A stretch of 64,000 bases of DNA, taken from an uncultured Arachnia sp. (GTDB lineage: Bacteria; Actinomycetota; Actinomycetes; Propionibacteriales; Propionibacteriaceae). The notes under the pieces were generated by a model. That model was given only the letters and a program-made list of their open reading frames with translations. It was not told the origin of the DNA and did not search any database. Each line of letters starts with the position of its first letter. The stretch's first letter is position 1. The stretch spans positions 124,001 through 188,000 of the forward strand of contig CANLSH010000003.1 of NCBI GenBank assembly GCA_947493705.1. Direction: 5' to 3'. Below, in pieces: positions 25,608 through 34,890 of the stretch. The position numbers and the translations under genes are program-made.

Positions 25608-26581
25608 CGTGGGCTCATCTGTTTGCGTGGACCCATCCGCCTGCTGAACATGGCCGATACCAACAATCCCAATGCAGCTGCTGCGCCCGTCGCTGCAGTG
25701 ACGGCGCTCACCAGTCGGGTGGCGTTGCGCAGTTCAGTGCTGCCCGGCCGCGGGCCGTCACCGAGGAGGGGACGAGTCTCGACGCGTCGGAAATACACAT
25801 TCCGCCCACCGAGTTGGACGCCCAAAGCTCCCGCCCATGCGGATTCACACCAGCCACCGTTGGGGGAGGGATGCTTGCTCGCATCGCGTCGCATGATGCG
25901 CCAGGACTCGCCGATGCTGCCGCCCACCAGCGGTGCCAGCAGACAGGCGGTCGCTCCGGTGATGCGGGCGGGCACCAGATTGGCCAGATCATCCATGCGG
26001 GCGGAGACGGTCCCGAACCGCGCATGGCGGGGACTGCGATTGCCCACCATGGCGTCGAGGGTGTTGACGGCTCGGTGCAGTACCAGGCCCGGGATACCTG
26101 TGAGCGCACCCCACCAGATGGAGGCGACGCCAGCGTCGGCGGTGTTCTCTGCCATGGACTCCACAGCGGCACGCGCAAGTTCAGGGTGGTCCATGCCGGA
26201 CGGATCCCGTCCGCACAAATGACCCAGGCGTGCGCGGGCGCCGTCCAGATCCTCGTTGTCGAGCATATGAGCCATGCCGGTGCCCTCGCGACCCAAACTG
26301 TGTGTACCCACCACTATCCAGGTACACAGTGCCGTCAGTGCGGCATGGGCCAGGGAACTGCGCCGGCTGGTGCGTTCCAGAATCACTGATGTCACAGCCA
26401 GCGGGGCCACCGCTGCGACGAAGAACCAGCCTCCGCGCACGGTGAAATCTGCGTGCATGCGCTCCTCCAGCCAAGAGGCCCAGGACCCGAACCAGGCAAC
26501 CGGATGGTGGCGCGCGGGATCACCCAGCAGAGCATCGGCCAGGAGACCGGCGGCCATTCCACACGCACGGCTGGTCAGCAT
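25604..26581 (-). CDS. cobD: Adenosylcobinamide-phosphate synthase CobD (CbiB)
   Basis: Membrane enzyme joining adenosylcobyric acid to the aminopropanol phosphate linker. The 325-residue protein starts MLTSRACGMAAGLLADALLG and shows the family motifs DPARHHPVAWFGSW (about 21-34), AVESMAENTADAGVASIWWG, and DAMVGNRSPRHARFGTVSARMDD in two short blocks, plus several membrane helices. It is divergent from der. No riboswitch is visible upstream, unlike the other large minus-strand operons. Confidence 0.93.
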   Translation of the reverse strand: MLTSRACGMAAGLLADALLGDPARHHPVAWFGSWASWLEERMHADFTVRGGWFFVAAVAPLAVTSVILERTSRRSSLAHAALTALCTWIVVGTHSLGREGTGMAHMLDNEDLDGARARLGHLCGRDPSGMDHPELARAAVESMAENTADAGVASIWWGALTGIPGLVLHRAVNTLDAMVGNRSPRHARFGTVSARMDDLANLVPARITGATACLLAPLVGGSIGESWRIMRRDASKHPSPNGGWCESAWAGALGVQLGGRNVYFRRVETRPLLGDGPRPGSTELRNATRLVSAVTAATGAAAALGLLVSAMFSRRMGPRKQMSPR

Positions 26582-26822
26582 GCCCGGCAGGTTAGCAGCC
26601 TTGCTCACAACCGATGGAGGGACCCGTCCGCTTCGAGCCCCACAGCCTCGGCCAGAAAACACTGGTCAATGATCGAGCCCACAATGAGGGAGGCCTTCGC
26701 CGGAAGGGGGAGTCGAAGGTACCTGCATTGCTTTTGTGCGGTCAAGGGTCCTCGTCCGCATGGCGGCTAGTTGTGGGCGGGCCGATAAGATGACGGGTGC
26801 TGTAGCCGATGAAAGGAACACT

Positions 26823-28166
26823 ATGAGCGACGAGCCCACCACCATCAAGCCGGTGGTTGCCGTGGTCGGTCGACCCAACGTCGGCAAATCCACGCTGGTC
26901 AACCGTATTCTTGGGCGTCGCGAGGCGGTCGTGCAGGACACCCCCGGCGTGACCCGGGACCGGGTGTCCTACGACGCCAACTGGGCTGGACGGGAGTTCG
27001 TGCTGGTTGACACCGGTGGCTGGATGTCCGACGCCCGCGGCATGTCGGCGGCCATCGCGGAGCAGGCCGAGTTGGCCATCTCCATGGCGGACGCCGTGAT
27101 GTTCGTTGTGGACGCCACCGTCGGGACGCTCGATGAGGACGAGGCCGTCGTGAAGGTGCTGCGTCGCTCCAAGAAACCCGTGATCCTGGCGGCCAACAAG
27201 GTCGACGACCAGCGCCACGAAGTGATGGCCTCCACCATGTGGAATCTTGGGCTGGGTGAGCCGTTCCCCGTCTCCGCAATGCACGGCCGCGGCTCGGGGG
27301 ACCTTCTGGATGCGCTCCTGAAGGCGCTGCCGGAAGAAGCCCCTCCTGAGTCCTTCATCCAGGAAGTCGGCCCGCGCCGTGTCGCCATCGTCGGCAAGCC
27401 CAATGTGGGCAAGTCCTCTTTGCTCAACAAGTTGGCGCAGCAGCAGCGGGTCGTTGTGTCCGACATCTCTGGCACCACCGTCGATCCCGTCGACGAGATC
27501 GCAGAGGTGGGTGGCGAGATCTACCGCCTGATCGACACCGCCGGCATCCGCCGTCGGGTCAAGGAAGCATCCGGCCACGAGTTCTATGCCAGTCTGCGCA
27601 CTCAGACCGCCATCGAGCGGGCCCAAGTGTGTGTCGTGGTCGTTGACTCTTCTGAGGAACTCACCGAGCAGGATCTGCGGATCATGAGCAATGTCGAGGA
27701 AACCGGACGCGCGCTGGTGGTGGCGTTCAACAAGTGGGACCTGACCGACGAGGAGCGCCGCCGCTACTTGGATCGCGAGATCGAGCGCGACATGGTGCAG
27801 TTCACCTGGGCTCCCACCGTCAACATCTCGGCCCTGACAGGCCGCAACGTCGACAAGCTGAGCAAAGCCATCGAAGCCGCCGCGGAGGGCTGGGAGACAC
27901 GGGTCTCCACGGGCAAGCTGAACGCGTTCCTAGGACGACTTGCGGCGTCGCATCCGCACCCCGTGCGCAGCGGGAAGCAGCCGCGGGTGATGTTCGGCAC
28001 GCAGGCGCAGAACAGCCCGCCCACGTTCGCTCTGTTCACGAGCGCGAAGCTCGACGACGGTTACGTCCGGTTCATCGAGCGTCGTCTCCGCGAGGAGTTC
28101 GGCTTCGTCGGCTCCCCGATCAACATCGAGGTGCGCGCCCGCGAGAAGCACAAGGATCGCGCCTGA
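26823..28166 (+). CDS. der: Ribosome-associated GTPase Der (EngA)
   Basis: Tandem-GTPase ribosome assembly factor for the 50S subunit. The 447-residue protein has G domain 1 with GRPNVGKST (near 17-25), DTGG and NKVD, and G domain 2 with [13 protein letters not shown] and NKWD. A C-terminal KH-like domain follows (NIEVRAREK at the end). The ATG is set by GAAAGGA 5 nt upstream. TAAGAT at 26786-26791 may be the -10. cmk, its usual neighbour, is about 18.8 kb away. Confidence 0.97.
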   Translation: MSDEPTTIKPVVAVVGRPNVGKSTLVNRILGRREAVVQDTPGVTRDRVSYDANWAGREFVLVDTGGWMSDARGMSAAIAEQAELAISMADAVMFVVDATVGTLDEDEAVVKVLRRSKKPVILAANKVDDQRHEVMASTMWNLGLGEPFPVSAMHGRGSGDLLDALLKALPEEAPPESFIQEVGPRRVAIVGKPNVGKSSLLNKLAQQQRVVVSDISGTTVDPVDEIAEVGGEIYRLIDTAGIRRRVKEASGHEFYASLRTQTAIERAQVCVVVVDSSEELTEQDLRIMSNVEETGRALVVAFNKWDLTDEERRRYLDREIERDMVQFTWAPTVNISALTGRNVDKLSKAIEAAAEGWETRVSTGKLNAFLGRLAASHPHPVRSGKQPRVMFGTQAQNSPPTFALFTSAKLDDGYVRFIERRLREEFGFVGSPINIEVRAREKHKDRA

Positions 28167-28205
28167 GTCGCTGATTCTGTCGGGGCGCGATGGCAGGGTG
28201 TGGGG

Positions 28206-28787
28206 ATGAGTGTCATCTACTGCACCGCCATCAGCCTTGACGGGTTCATCGCCGACGACGAATCCAGCCTCTCCTGGCTCTTCCGGACTCCAGGCCGACA
28301 TGACGAGCCCGAAGGCGGCGATGAGCCAGCGACGCTCGACTTCGACGCGTTCATCAAGACCGTCGGCGCCGTGGTGATGGGCGCCAATACGGTGGAGTGG
28401 TTGCGGAACCAGTTCGCACTCGAGGGCAAGCCGTTCACGTGGCCCTATGAACAACCAAGCTGGGTGCTCACTCATCGTGACATGGAATTGCCTGAGGGCC
28501 CCCAGCTCTTCGCCGGCGACATCCGCGAACTTCATCCGCTGTTGCTTCAAGCGACTGGAGAGAAAGACATCTGGATCGTCGGCGGGGGCGACGTCGCTGG
28601 CCAGTTCGCGGACGTGGGACTCCTGGAGAAAGTCTGGGTGCACGTCAATCCCGTCACCCTCGGAGCCGGAGCCCCGCTGCTCCCACGACGCCTCCGGCTC
28701 CGCCGCGAACGCTTAGAACGCGACGGCCAGTTCACGGCAATGCTGTTTTCCGTGGTCGGTGAGGAGCCGCGCGATCTTCACTCCTGA
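28206..28787 (+). CDS. Dihydrofolate reductase/RibD-C family oxidoreductase
   Basis: 193-residue protein of the DHFR-like RibD C-terminal domain family (YyaP/YwjB type), probably NADPH-dependent, substrate unknown. Visible features are VIYCTAISLDGFIADDESSL at the N-terminus, AVVMGANTVEW, KDIWIVGGGDVAGQF (cofactor-binding glycines) and VTLGAGAPLLP. It follows der by 39 bp. Lack of the catalytic signature of true folate DHFR argues against FolA. GTG 28200 is an alternative start. Confidence 0.85.
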   Translation: MSVIYCTAISLDGFIADDESSLSWLFRTPGRHDEPEGGDEPATLDFDAFIKTVGAVVMGANTVEWLRNQFALEGKPFTWPYEQPSWVLTHRDMELPEGPQLFAGDIRELHPLLLQATGEKDIWIVGGGDVAGQFADVGLLEKVWVHVNPVTLGAGAPLLPRRLRLRRERLERDGQFTAMLFSVVGEEPRDLHS

Positions 28788-28861
28788 CCCGCCGTCGGGC
28801 CGATGTGCCAAGACGGACAGGAGTCGCTAAGCTACTGAAGGTTGTCACTTGAAGATGACGG

Positions 28862-28935
28862 CGGGCTGTGGCGCAGCTTGGTAGCGCACGTGACTGGGGG
28901 TCACGGGGTCGCAGGTTCAAATCCTGTCAGCCCGA
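28862..28935 (+). tRNA. tRNA-Pro (GGG anticodon)
   Basis: Cloverleaf visible: acceptor CGGGCTG/CAGCCCG (28862-28868 with 28928-28934), D-arm GGCGCAGCTTGGTAGCGC, anticodon stem CGTGA/TCACG around the loop CTGGGGG (anticodon GGG), T-arm with GGTTCAAATCC, discriminator A at 28935. CCA is not encoded. A strong terminator follows 25 nt later. Confidence 0.95.
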
Positions 28936-28960
28936 CGCAGAAGGTGCCTCAAGACAGGAG

Positions 28961-29000
28961 CACCCGAACCTACACAGGTAGGTTCGGGTGTTTTTGTTTG
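28961..29000 (+). terminator. Rho-independent terminator after tRNA-Pro
   Basis: Perfect 13-bp stem: CACCCGAACCTAC (28961-28973) with GTAGGTTCGGGTG (28978-28990), ACAG loop, then TTTTTGTTTG. Confidence 0.93.
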
Positions 29001-29224
29001 TTGGTCGTAGTGGTCCGGGTTCTCGTGCTCCGCTGGTAAAGAACTTTGCATAGCTGCGTTTTTGTGTCCGATCTTCTGCTAATTTTGTTACAAGAGACGT
29101 AGGTCTCCCCAAGAGGGGAAACTTCAGGGGCGTGCATATGACCAAGAACAATAGAGTTCAGGCCGCATGCATCTTGGGGGAACTGCGTCCATACAGGCAT
29201 AAACAACCCCCATAAGGATCTCGT

Positions 29225-30184
29225 ATGAACATCGTTATCACAGGCGGCGGAGGCTTCCTGGGAAGCCGGGTCATCGATCTACTGCTGGAGCGCAAGGATC
29301 GCGGTGAGGCCGTCGTCGACTTCGAACAGATCATTTCCCTTGATCTCGGTGAGTGTCCTGTCGCCGATCCCAGAGTGCGGTCAGTGGTGGGGAGCATCGC
29401 CGACCCGGATCTGCTGAACACTGTGATCACCGATGAGACAATCGGCATATTCCACCTGGCAGCTGTGCTCAGCGGCGGATCGGAGGAGGACTTCGATCTG
29501 GCCATGGACGTCAACGTCGGCGCCACCAAAGCAATTCTGGAGGCGGCGCGAGCGTGCGGGACCCAACCGCGCTTCGTCTTCACCAGTTCGCTCGCAGTCT
29601 TTGGCGGAGAGATGCCTCACGTCGTTCCCGAGACCTTCACCACCCAACCCGAGTCGACCTACGGAGCCGTCAAGGCGATCGGAGAGCTGCTCGTCAACGA
29701 GTACTCACGGAAGGGTTTTGTTGACGGCCGTGTCTGCAGGCTGCCCACCATTTCAGTGCGTCCCGGAAAACCGAATTCTGCGGCGTCGTCGTTTGCAAGC
29801 GGGATCATCCGTGAACCTTTGAACGGGATCGCGTCGGAGTGTCCGGTTCCGTTGAAGACCCGAATGTGGCTTTCATCGCCAGACACAGCCGTTGCGAACC
29901 TCGTCAATGCATTGGAAGTAGATCCCACCGAACTCGGCTCCTGGCGGACCCTGAACATTCCTGGGATCGTCGTGACCGTGGAACAGATGCTCGAGAGTCT
30001 CACCAGGGTGGGCGGACAGGCTGCGAGAGATCTGGTGACACTCAAGCTCGATGAGCGCATCATGAACATCGTGTGTTCCTGGCCGGGACAATTTGACGTG
30101 GAACGCCCACTGGCTCTGGGTTTCATTCGAGATACTGAATTCGACGACGTCGTGCGCCAGTATCAAGATGAATTCGTCGCATAA
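29225..30184 (+). CDS. denD: D-erythronate dehydrogenase-like SDR (DenD)
   Basis: 319-residue extended SDR related to DenD, which oxidises D-erythronate at C2 in four-carbon sugar-acid catabolism. The Rossmann motif TGGGGFLGSR (6-15), the catalytic STYGAVK (YxxxK) and the DenD-like PGKPNSAASSFASGIIREPL support this. It is followed by a GntP permease, the usual partner type, but no kinase or aldolase genes of that pathway lie nearby. Related nucleoside-diphosphate-sugar epimerases are less likely because of the PGKPN block. Confidence 0.85.
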   Translation: MNIVITGGGGFLGSRVIDLLLERKDRGEAVVDFEQIISLDLGECPVADPRVRSVVGSIADPDLLNTVITDETIGIFHLAAVLSGGSEEDFDLAMDVNVGATKAILEAARACGTQPRFVFTSSLAVFGGEMPHVVPETFTTQPESTYGAVKAIGELLVNEYSRKGFVDGRVCRLPTISVRPGKPNSAASSFASGIIREPLNGIASECPVPLKTRMWLSSPDTAVANLVNALEVDPTELGSWRTLNIPGIVVTVEQMLESLTRVGGQAARDLVTLKLDERIMNIVCSWPGQFDVERPLALGFIRDTEFDDVVRQYQDEFVA

Positions 30185-30324
30185 GTGTTTTTGAACCACA
30201 TCACATAGTACATCTCCACCTCGGCGCTCGGTGAAGTTGTCATTTTCAATGAAGCAATTTGATCTGATGAGTCAGGATCACTCCCGCTCATTTCTCGTCG
30301 GTCCTCTCCACAGTGAAGGAAACC

Positions 30325-31806
30325 ATGGATATACAGTTGTTGTTGGCGCTGGTTCTGGGAATCGCAGCGATCGTAGTGGTCGTCCTTCGAACCCGCCTCG
30401 ACGCTTTTGTTGCCCTGCTGTTGGCGGCGTTGTTGACGGGAGTGGTTGCGGGGCAGGACCTCACCGGCATCGTCGCCTCCATCTCCACCGGTTTCGGCAA
30501 CACTTTGGGCAGTATTGGCATCGTCATCGGTCTCGGGGTTGCGATCGGGAAGATCCTTGAGGTATCCGGTGGCGCAGACGCCCTGGCTCGAACGTTCTTG
30601 AAAGCCTTCGGTAAAGGCCGTGAGGAATGGGCAATGGCCAGCGCCGGTTCATTGGTATCCATCCCAGTCTTCTGCGACTCGGGCTACGTCATCATGAACC
30701 CCTTGGCCCGTTCGATTGCCCGGGTGAAGCGTGCCGGCTACGTATCCCTGGCCCTGTCGTTGGGAGCGGGGATGACTCTGACTCACCACCTGGTGCCTCC
30801 CACCCCCGTCGCCGTCACAGGAATCCTCGGTGCTGATTTGGGGCTGGTCATCATCACCGGTTTTGCGTTCACCATCCTCCTGCTGCCGGTTGTGGTTCTG
30901 TACGCCAAATGGATCGGACCCTTGCTGGAGGACCGAATCGTTCCTGAGGTCCGCACTGCCGTCTACGGTGAGCAGCGGGCTCGCACAGGCGGAGGAACTG
31001 CCACGGCGACCTCGAAGCGTCCCACCAGAGAAGAGGAAGGCGCGGTGGAGATGGCGACGTACGATCCGGTTGCCTACCTTGGTGAGCACCCCAAAGACGC
31101 CGAGCCACACAAGGTTGGCACGCTCGTCGCCTCCTTGCCGCTGATCGTGCCGCTGCTCCTGATTGTGCTCAACACCGTGACCGGTGCCATCGACAAGGCC
31201 CGGCAGGACGCTCTCACGGGCGAGGACTACGTGGCCAGTGATTGGGTTGTCCCGTTTGCGTTCTTCGGCAACCCCGTTGTGGCACTGGTGATCGGCACCA
31301 TTTTGGCCGTCTATGTCCTTCTGCCCCGGTGGACGCCCCGCAACAAGGTGCACGGGTGACTCTCCAATGCTGCCGCCTCCGCGGGCTTGATATTGCTCAT
31401 CACCGGCGCAGGCGGTGCCTTTGGCCAAGTTTTGCGCGACTCCGGTGTGGGGGATGCCCTCGCCGAGGCAATTGCTGCAACCGCGTTGCCCGCGTTCCTT
31501 GTGCCCTTCATCATCGCCACCGTCGTCCGGGCAGCGCAGGGGTCGGGAACTGTGGCCATGATCACGGCGGCCTCAGTTTCCGCGCCGGTGGTCACCACGT
31601 TGGGAATCGATCCGCTCGTTGCGGTCATTGCCTGCACGTCCGGGTCCATGGTGTTCAGCTATTTCAACGATTCCTACTTCTGGGTCGTCACACGATTCAC
31701 AGGGATCGAGGGAGTGGACGCTCTCAAGGGATGGTCTGGAGTCACCACCGCCATCTGGGCTGGGTCGATCCCCCTACTGTTCATTCTCAATCTCATCGTC
31801 AATTGA
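30325..31806 (+). pseudogene. GntP-family gluconate/sugar-acid permease interrupted by an in-frame TGA
   Basis: Polytopic GntP permease with the expected conserved blocks SIPVFCDSGYVIMNPLA, GAGMTLTHHLVPPTP and, after the break, ILLITGAGGAFGQVL and SYFNDSYFWVVTRF. Codon 345 is TGA (31357-31359); the same frame continues to 31806 with no other stop or frameshift. The upstream part is 344 residues and the downstream part 148 codons. The TGA stands where TGG (Trp) would be expected (H-G-stop-L-S-N). ATG 30325 has GAAGGA upstream. This is either a recent nonsense mutation, a sequencing error or readthrough. Likely partner of denD. Confidence 0.85.
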
Positions 31807-31947
31807 CGCACCCATGGGACTGATCGAATGCGTTGACACCTTCGGAGGTCGGGATTCAGCGTCTACCGATCGAACTGTGAGAATTCTTCTCGTGCACGTC
31901 GCCGCAGTGGCATGCGCACCGGTGATGGCTCGGGCATGAAAGATTAG

Positions 31948-31977
31948 TTGACACATAGATTTGGTTGTCCGTAGCCT
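31948..31977 (+). promoter_or_regulatory. Sigma-70-like promoter for the 5'-nucleotidase
   Basis: TTGACA (31948-31953), an 18-bp spacer, then TAGCCT (31972-31977), leaving about 60 nt of leader before the ATG at 32044. A perfect -35 and an acceptable -10. Confidence 0.6.
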
Positions 31978-32043
31978 GCTGAAACATGGGACGTAGCGTC
32001 GCAATGGTGTGACGCCTGGTCCAACGATCTGGAAGGTCCATAC

Positions 32044-34074
32044 ATGCGCAAATCCCTTGCTGGCGTAGCTGTTGCCGCCCTGGCCCTCGCGTCGACGGCT
32101 GGGTTCGCCAGTCCGGCGCAGGCGGATACCGACAGCCTCGACCTCACTCTGCTTGGCACCACCGACGTTCACGGACACATCTACAACTGGGACTACTTCG
32201 CGAATGCTGAGTACGACGAGCAGGATGACGTACTCGGGTTGACCCGGGTATCGTCCTACGTCAACGATGTCCGTGAAGAGGTGGGGGAGGAGTCCGTCAT
32301 CCTCATGGACAGCGGTGATGTGATTCAGGGCACGCCGCTGACCTACTACTACGGCTATGGCGATGGACGCCAAGCAGTGCTCAACGGTGAAGATCAGCAT
32401 CCGCTCTCGCAGGCGTTCCGTCACATGGGCTACGACACGCTGGGGATCGGCAACCACGAGTTCAACTACGGCCTAAACATGCTCAAGGCCTACGAGCGTG
32501 ACCTTGAAACCGATGCGGGTGGCCCGGCGCTGCTGGGTGCCAACATCATAGATGTCGAGACCGGAGAGCCATGGCTCGAGCCGTACAAGATCATTGAGCG
32601 CACCATCGACGGCGAAACCGTGAAGGTGGGTGTCATCGGTCTGGTGACGCCAGGCGTGCGTGTCTGGGACAAGCAGTACGTCGACGGCGTGCTCGAGTTC
32701 CGCGACCTCGTCGAAACCGCCAAGGAGTGGGTGCCCATCGTGGAGGAGCTGGCCGACGTCGTCGTCGTCAACGCCCACAGCGGCAAAGGCGTCACCCCTG
32801 ACGAGGGCTACGACGCGGATGTTCTGTACGAGAACGTCATCAACAACGTCGCCTACCAAGTACCGGGCATTGATTACATCCTTTTCGGCCACACCCACCG
32901 GGACGACCCGGAGACCATCATGACCAACGTCGCTGGCGAAAAGGTGCTGTTGACGCAGCCGTACTACTGGGCACGAAGCGTCACCCGCACCACGCTCCCA
33001 CTGGTACCCGATACCGACGACGGCGAGGGCTGGATGGTGGACTGGAGCGAGGACAAAGCCCCAAATGCGGTGGCCACCTACGGCTACCAGATCATGGAGG
33101 AGGACCAGGAACTCAAGAACCTCCTGGCCGACAAGCACGAGACGACCATCGACTACGTCAACACCCCAGTGGCTGAGTCCGTGACCGAACTGAAGACGGA
33201 GACCTCACGATACGAGGACACCCCCATCATCGACTTCATCAACAACGTACAGATGGAGACGGTCACCGAGGCGATCGGTGATGACCTGGGTGATGCGACG
33301 CTGATCTCCAGCGCTGCGCCGTTCTCGCGAACCGCGGTCTTTCCCGAAGGACAGGTAACCATTCGTGACATCGCAGGTCTCTACATCTACGAGAACACGC
33401 TGCAGGCGGTGGAGATGACCGGCGCTCAGCTGCGCGATTACCTCGAGTATTCGGCCAAGTACTTCAACCAGGTGGAGGAGGGAGCCACGTTTGATCCGGA
33501 GACCGGCACGAATGCCGAGTATGACGGACGACGCCCCGGCCCGACACCGGACTACAACTACGACATTGTCAGCGGGCTCAACTACTACATTGATGTCTCA
33601 CAGCCCGTCGGTGAACGCATCACAGGACTGACCTACGCGGATGGCACTCCAGTCGACGACGATGACGCCTTCGTCATGGCGCTCAACAACTATCGAGCCA
33701 GCGGTGGCGGCGACTATCCTCACGTGGCGGACGCCACCGTCGTCTACAACGAGCAGCGGGAGATCCGTCAGCTCCTGATCGAGTGGGCCTCCGACAAGGG
33801 CGTCATTGATCCTGCCGATTTCTTCGTGCAGAACTGGGAACTCATCACAGCTCCGCTGCCCACCGAACCGACGACGGCGCCCTCGGCTGCACCGACCTTC
33901 GAACCCAGTACGGACCCGAAGCCCGGCTTGCCGAGCACTGGCTCACAGGGATCTACCCTTAAGCCGCTGGGAACCGGGCTTGGTGTGCCCATCGGCATCC
34001 TTGCCCTGACCGGCATCCTGGTCATGCTGGCTACACGTCTGGCGTGCGTGGAGGTCTCAGCGCGCGAGCGCTGA
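32044..34074 (+). CDS. Cell-wall-anchored 5'-nucleotidase/cyclic phosphodiesterase (UshA/CpdB type)
   Basis: 676-residue surface enzyme releasing phosphate from nucleotides. It has a Sec signal peptide (MRKSLAGVAVAALALASTAG, cleavage near ASPAQA-D). The metallophosphatase domain carries TTDVHGHIYNW, DSGDVIQGTP, GNHEFNYG, NAHSGKG and GHTHRD (metal ligands). A C-terminal 5'-nucleotidase domain follows (ISSAAPFSRTAV, NNYRASGGGDYP). The end has a Pro/Thr-rich linker, LPSTG at 629-633, a hydrophobic helix and a basic tail, so sortase anchoring is expected. Confidence 0.93.
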   Translation: MRKSLAGVAVAALALASTAGFASPAQADTDSLDLTLLGTTDVHGHIYNWDYFANAEYDEQDDVLGLTRVSSYVNDVREEVGEESVILMDSGDVIQGTPLTYYYGYGDGRQAVLNGEDQHPLSQAFRHMGYDTLGIGNHEFNYGLNMLKAYERDLETDAGGPALLGANIIDVETGEPWLEPYKIIERTIDGETVKVGVIGLVTPGVRVWDKQYVDGVLEFRDLVETAKEWVPIVEELADVVVVNAHSGKGVTPDEGYDADVLYENVINNVAYQVPGIDYILFGHTHRDDPETIMTNVAGEKVLLTQPYYWARSVTRTTLPLVPDTDDGEGWMVDWSEDKAPNAVATYGYQIMEEDQELKNLLADKHETTIDYVNTPVAESVTELKTETSRYEDTPIIDFINNVQMETVTEAIGDDLGDATLISSAAPFSRTAVFPEGQVTIRDIAGLYIYENTLQAVEMTGAQLRDYLEYSAKYFNQVEEGATFDPETGTNAEYDGRRPGPTPDYNYDIVSGLNYYIDVSQPVGERITGLTYADGTPVDDDDAFVMALNNYRASGGGDYPHVADATVVYNEQREIRQLLIEWASDKGVIDPADFFVQNWELITAPLPTEPTTAPSAAPTFEPSTDPKPGLPSTGSQGSTLKPLGTGLGVPIGILALTGILVMLATRLACVEVSARER

Positions 34075-34086
34075 GATTGGGCCGGA

Positions 34087-34113
34087 TGGTGGCGGGAGTC
34101 CGCCTCCACTTTT
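34087..34113 (+). terminator. Likely terminator after the 5'-nucleotidase
   Basis: TGGTGGCGG (34087-34095) pairs with CCGCCTCCA (34100-34108) with one T/T mismatch, loop GAGT, followed by CTTTT. Confidence 0.6.
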
Positions 34114-34184
34114 ACGTACGTCGCTACACTTCGACGGGTTCACGTCACCGCCACCGTCATCCAGCTCAACACTGAGGGAAACAC

Positions 34185-34739
34185 ATGAAGATTGGCATCA
34201 TCATCGGGTCCATCCGCGACGGCCGGTTCGGTGGAGCTGTGGGCAAATGGGTCAAGGAGGCGGCCGATGCGCGCGCCAGTGAAGGCTTCACCTACGAAGT
34301 CCTCGACCTCAGAGAATTCGACGTCCCACTGCTGACGGCCGCCACACCACCCATGGGTGCCGACAAGCAGTACGACGATGAGAATGTCACCCGTTGGTCC
34401 AAGGCCGTCGACAGTTGTGACGGTTTTGTGTTCGTGACCGCCGAGTACAACCGAGGGGTTCCGGGCGCCTTCAAGAACGCCTACGACAACCTCGGGAAGG
34501 AATGGCAGGGCAAGCCCGTCGCCTTTGCCAGCTACGGGGGGCGAGAGGGTTTGCGATCGGTGGAGCAGTGGCGCCAGATCCTGAACGCTTTCGAACAGTT
34601 CGGCGTGCAGAGTCAGGTCTCACTGTCAATCTTCAAGGATGCCGACGACGACGGCTTCAACCCCCAGGAGCACCGAGCCGCTGAGCTGGAAGCGATGCTT
34701 GAGGACCTTGAGGGCGTCCTGCGGAAAATGGACAGCTAG
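34185..34739 (+). CDS. NADPH-dependent FMN reductase family protein
   Basis: 184-residue flavodoxin-like reductase (azoreductase/chromate reductase type), cytosolic, substrate unknown. The FMN phosphate loop IIGSIRDGRFGG is at 6-17, and FVTAEYNRGVPGAFKNAYD and FASYGGREGLRSVEQWR match the family. It has its own upstream region of 110 bp containing the preceding gene's terminator. It converges with transketolase. Confidence 0.9.
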   Translation: MKIGIIIGSIRDGRFGGAVGKWVKEAADARASEGFTYEVLDLREFDVPLLTAATPPMGADKQYDDENVTRWSKAVDSCDGFVFVTAEYNRGVPGAFKNAYDNLGKEWQGKPVAFASYGGREGLRSVEQWRQILNAFEQFGVQSQVSLSIFKDADDDGFNPQEHRAAELEAMLEDLEGVLRKMDS

Positions 34740-34787
34740 GGAATCACTGGTCAATCATGTCCTGGTTGCGGCGCACCGGATCGGGCG

Positions 34788-34836
34788 ATCTGGTGCCCAT
34801 ACATCTGGATATGGATATCCAGTACACGCACCAGAT
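34788..34836. repeat. Nested inverted repeats between convergent genes
   Basis: The inner palindrome CTGGATAT-GG-ATATCCAG (34805-34822) is enclosed by ATCTGGTG (34788-34795) and CACCAGAT (34829-34836). No T-run follows on either strand. It may be a bidirectional termination structure or a binding site. Confidence 0.6.
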
Positions 34837-34890
34837 GTCGTGACACCATCTCATCCCGCCCTGCCAAGTCCTCGCCGAGAACAGCATTGA

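Noticed and set aside
28862..28935. tRNA-Pro as an integration (att) site for an element covering the following genes
   Set aside because: No integrase gene is nearby and I saw no second copy of the tRNA 3' end downstream in the window.
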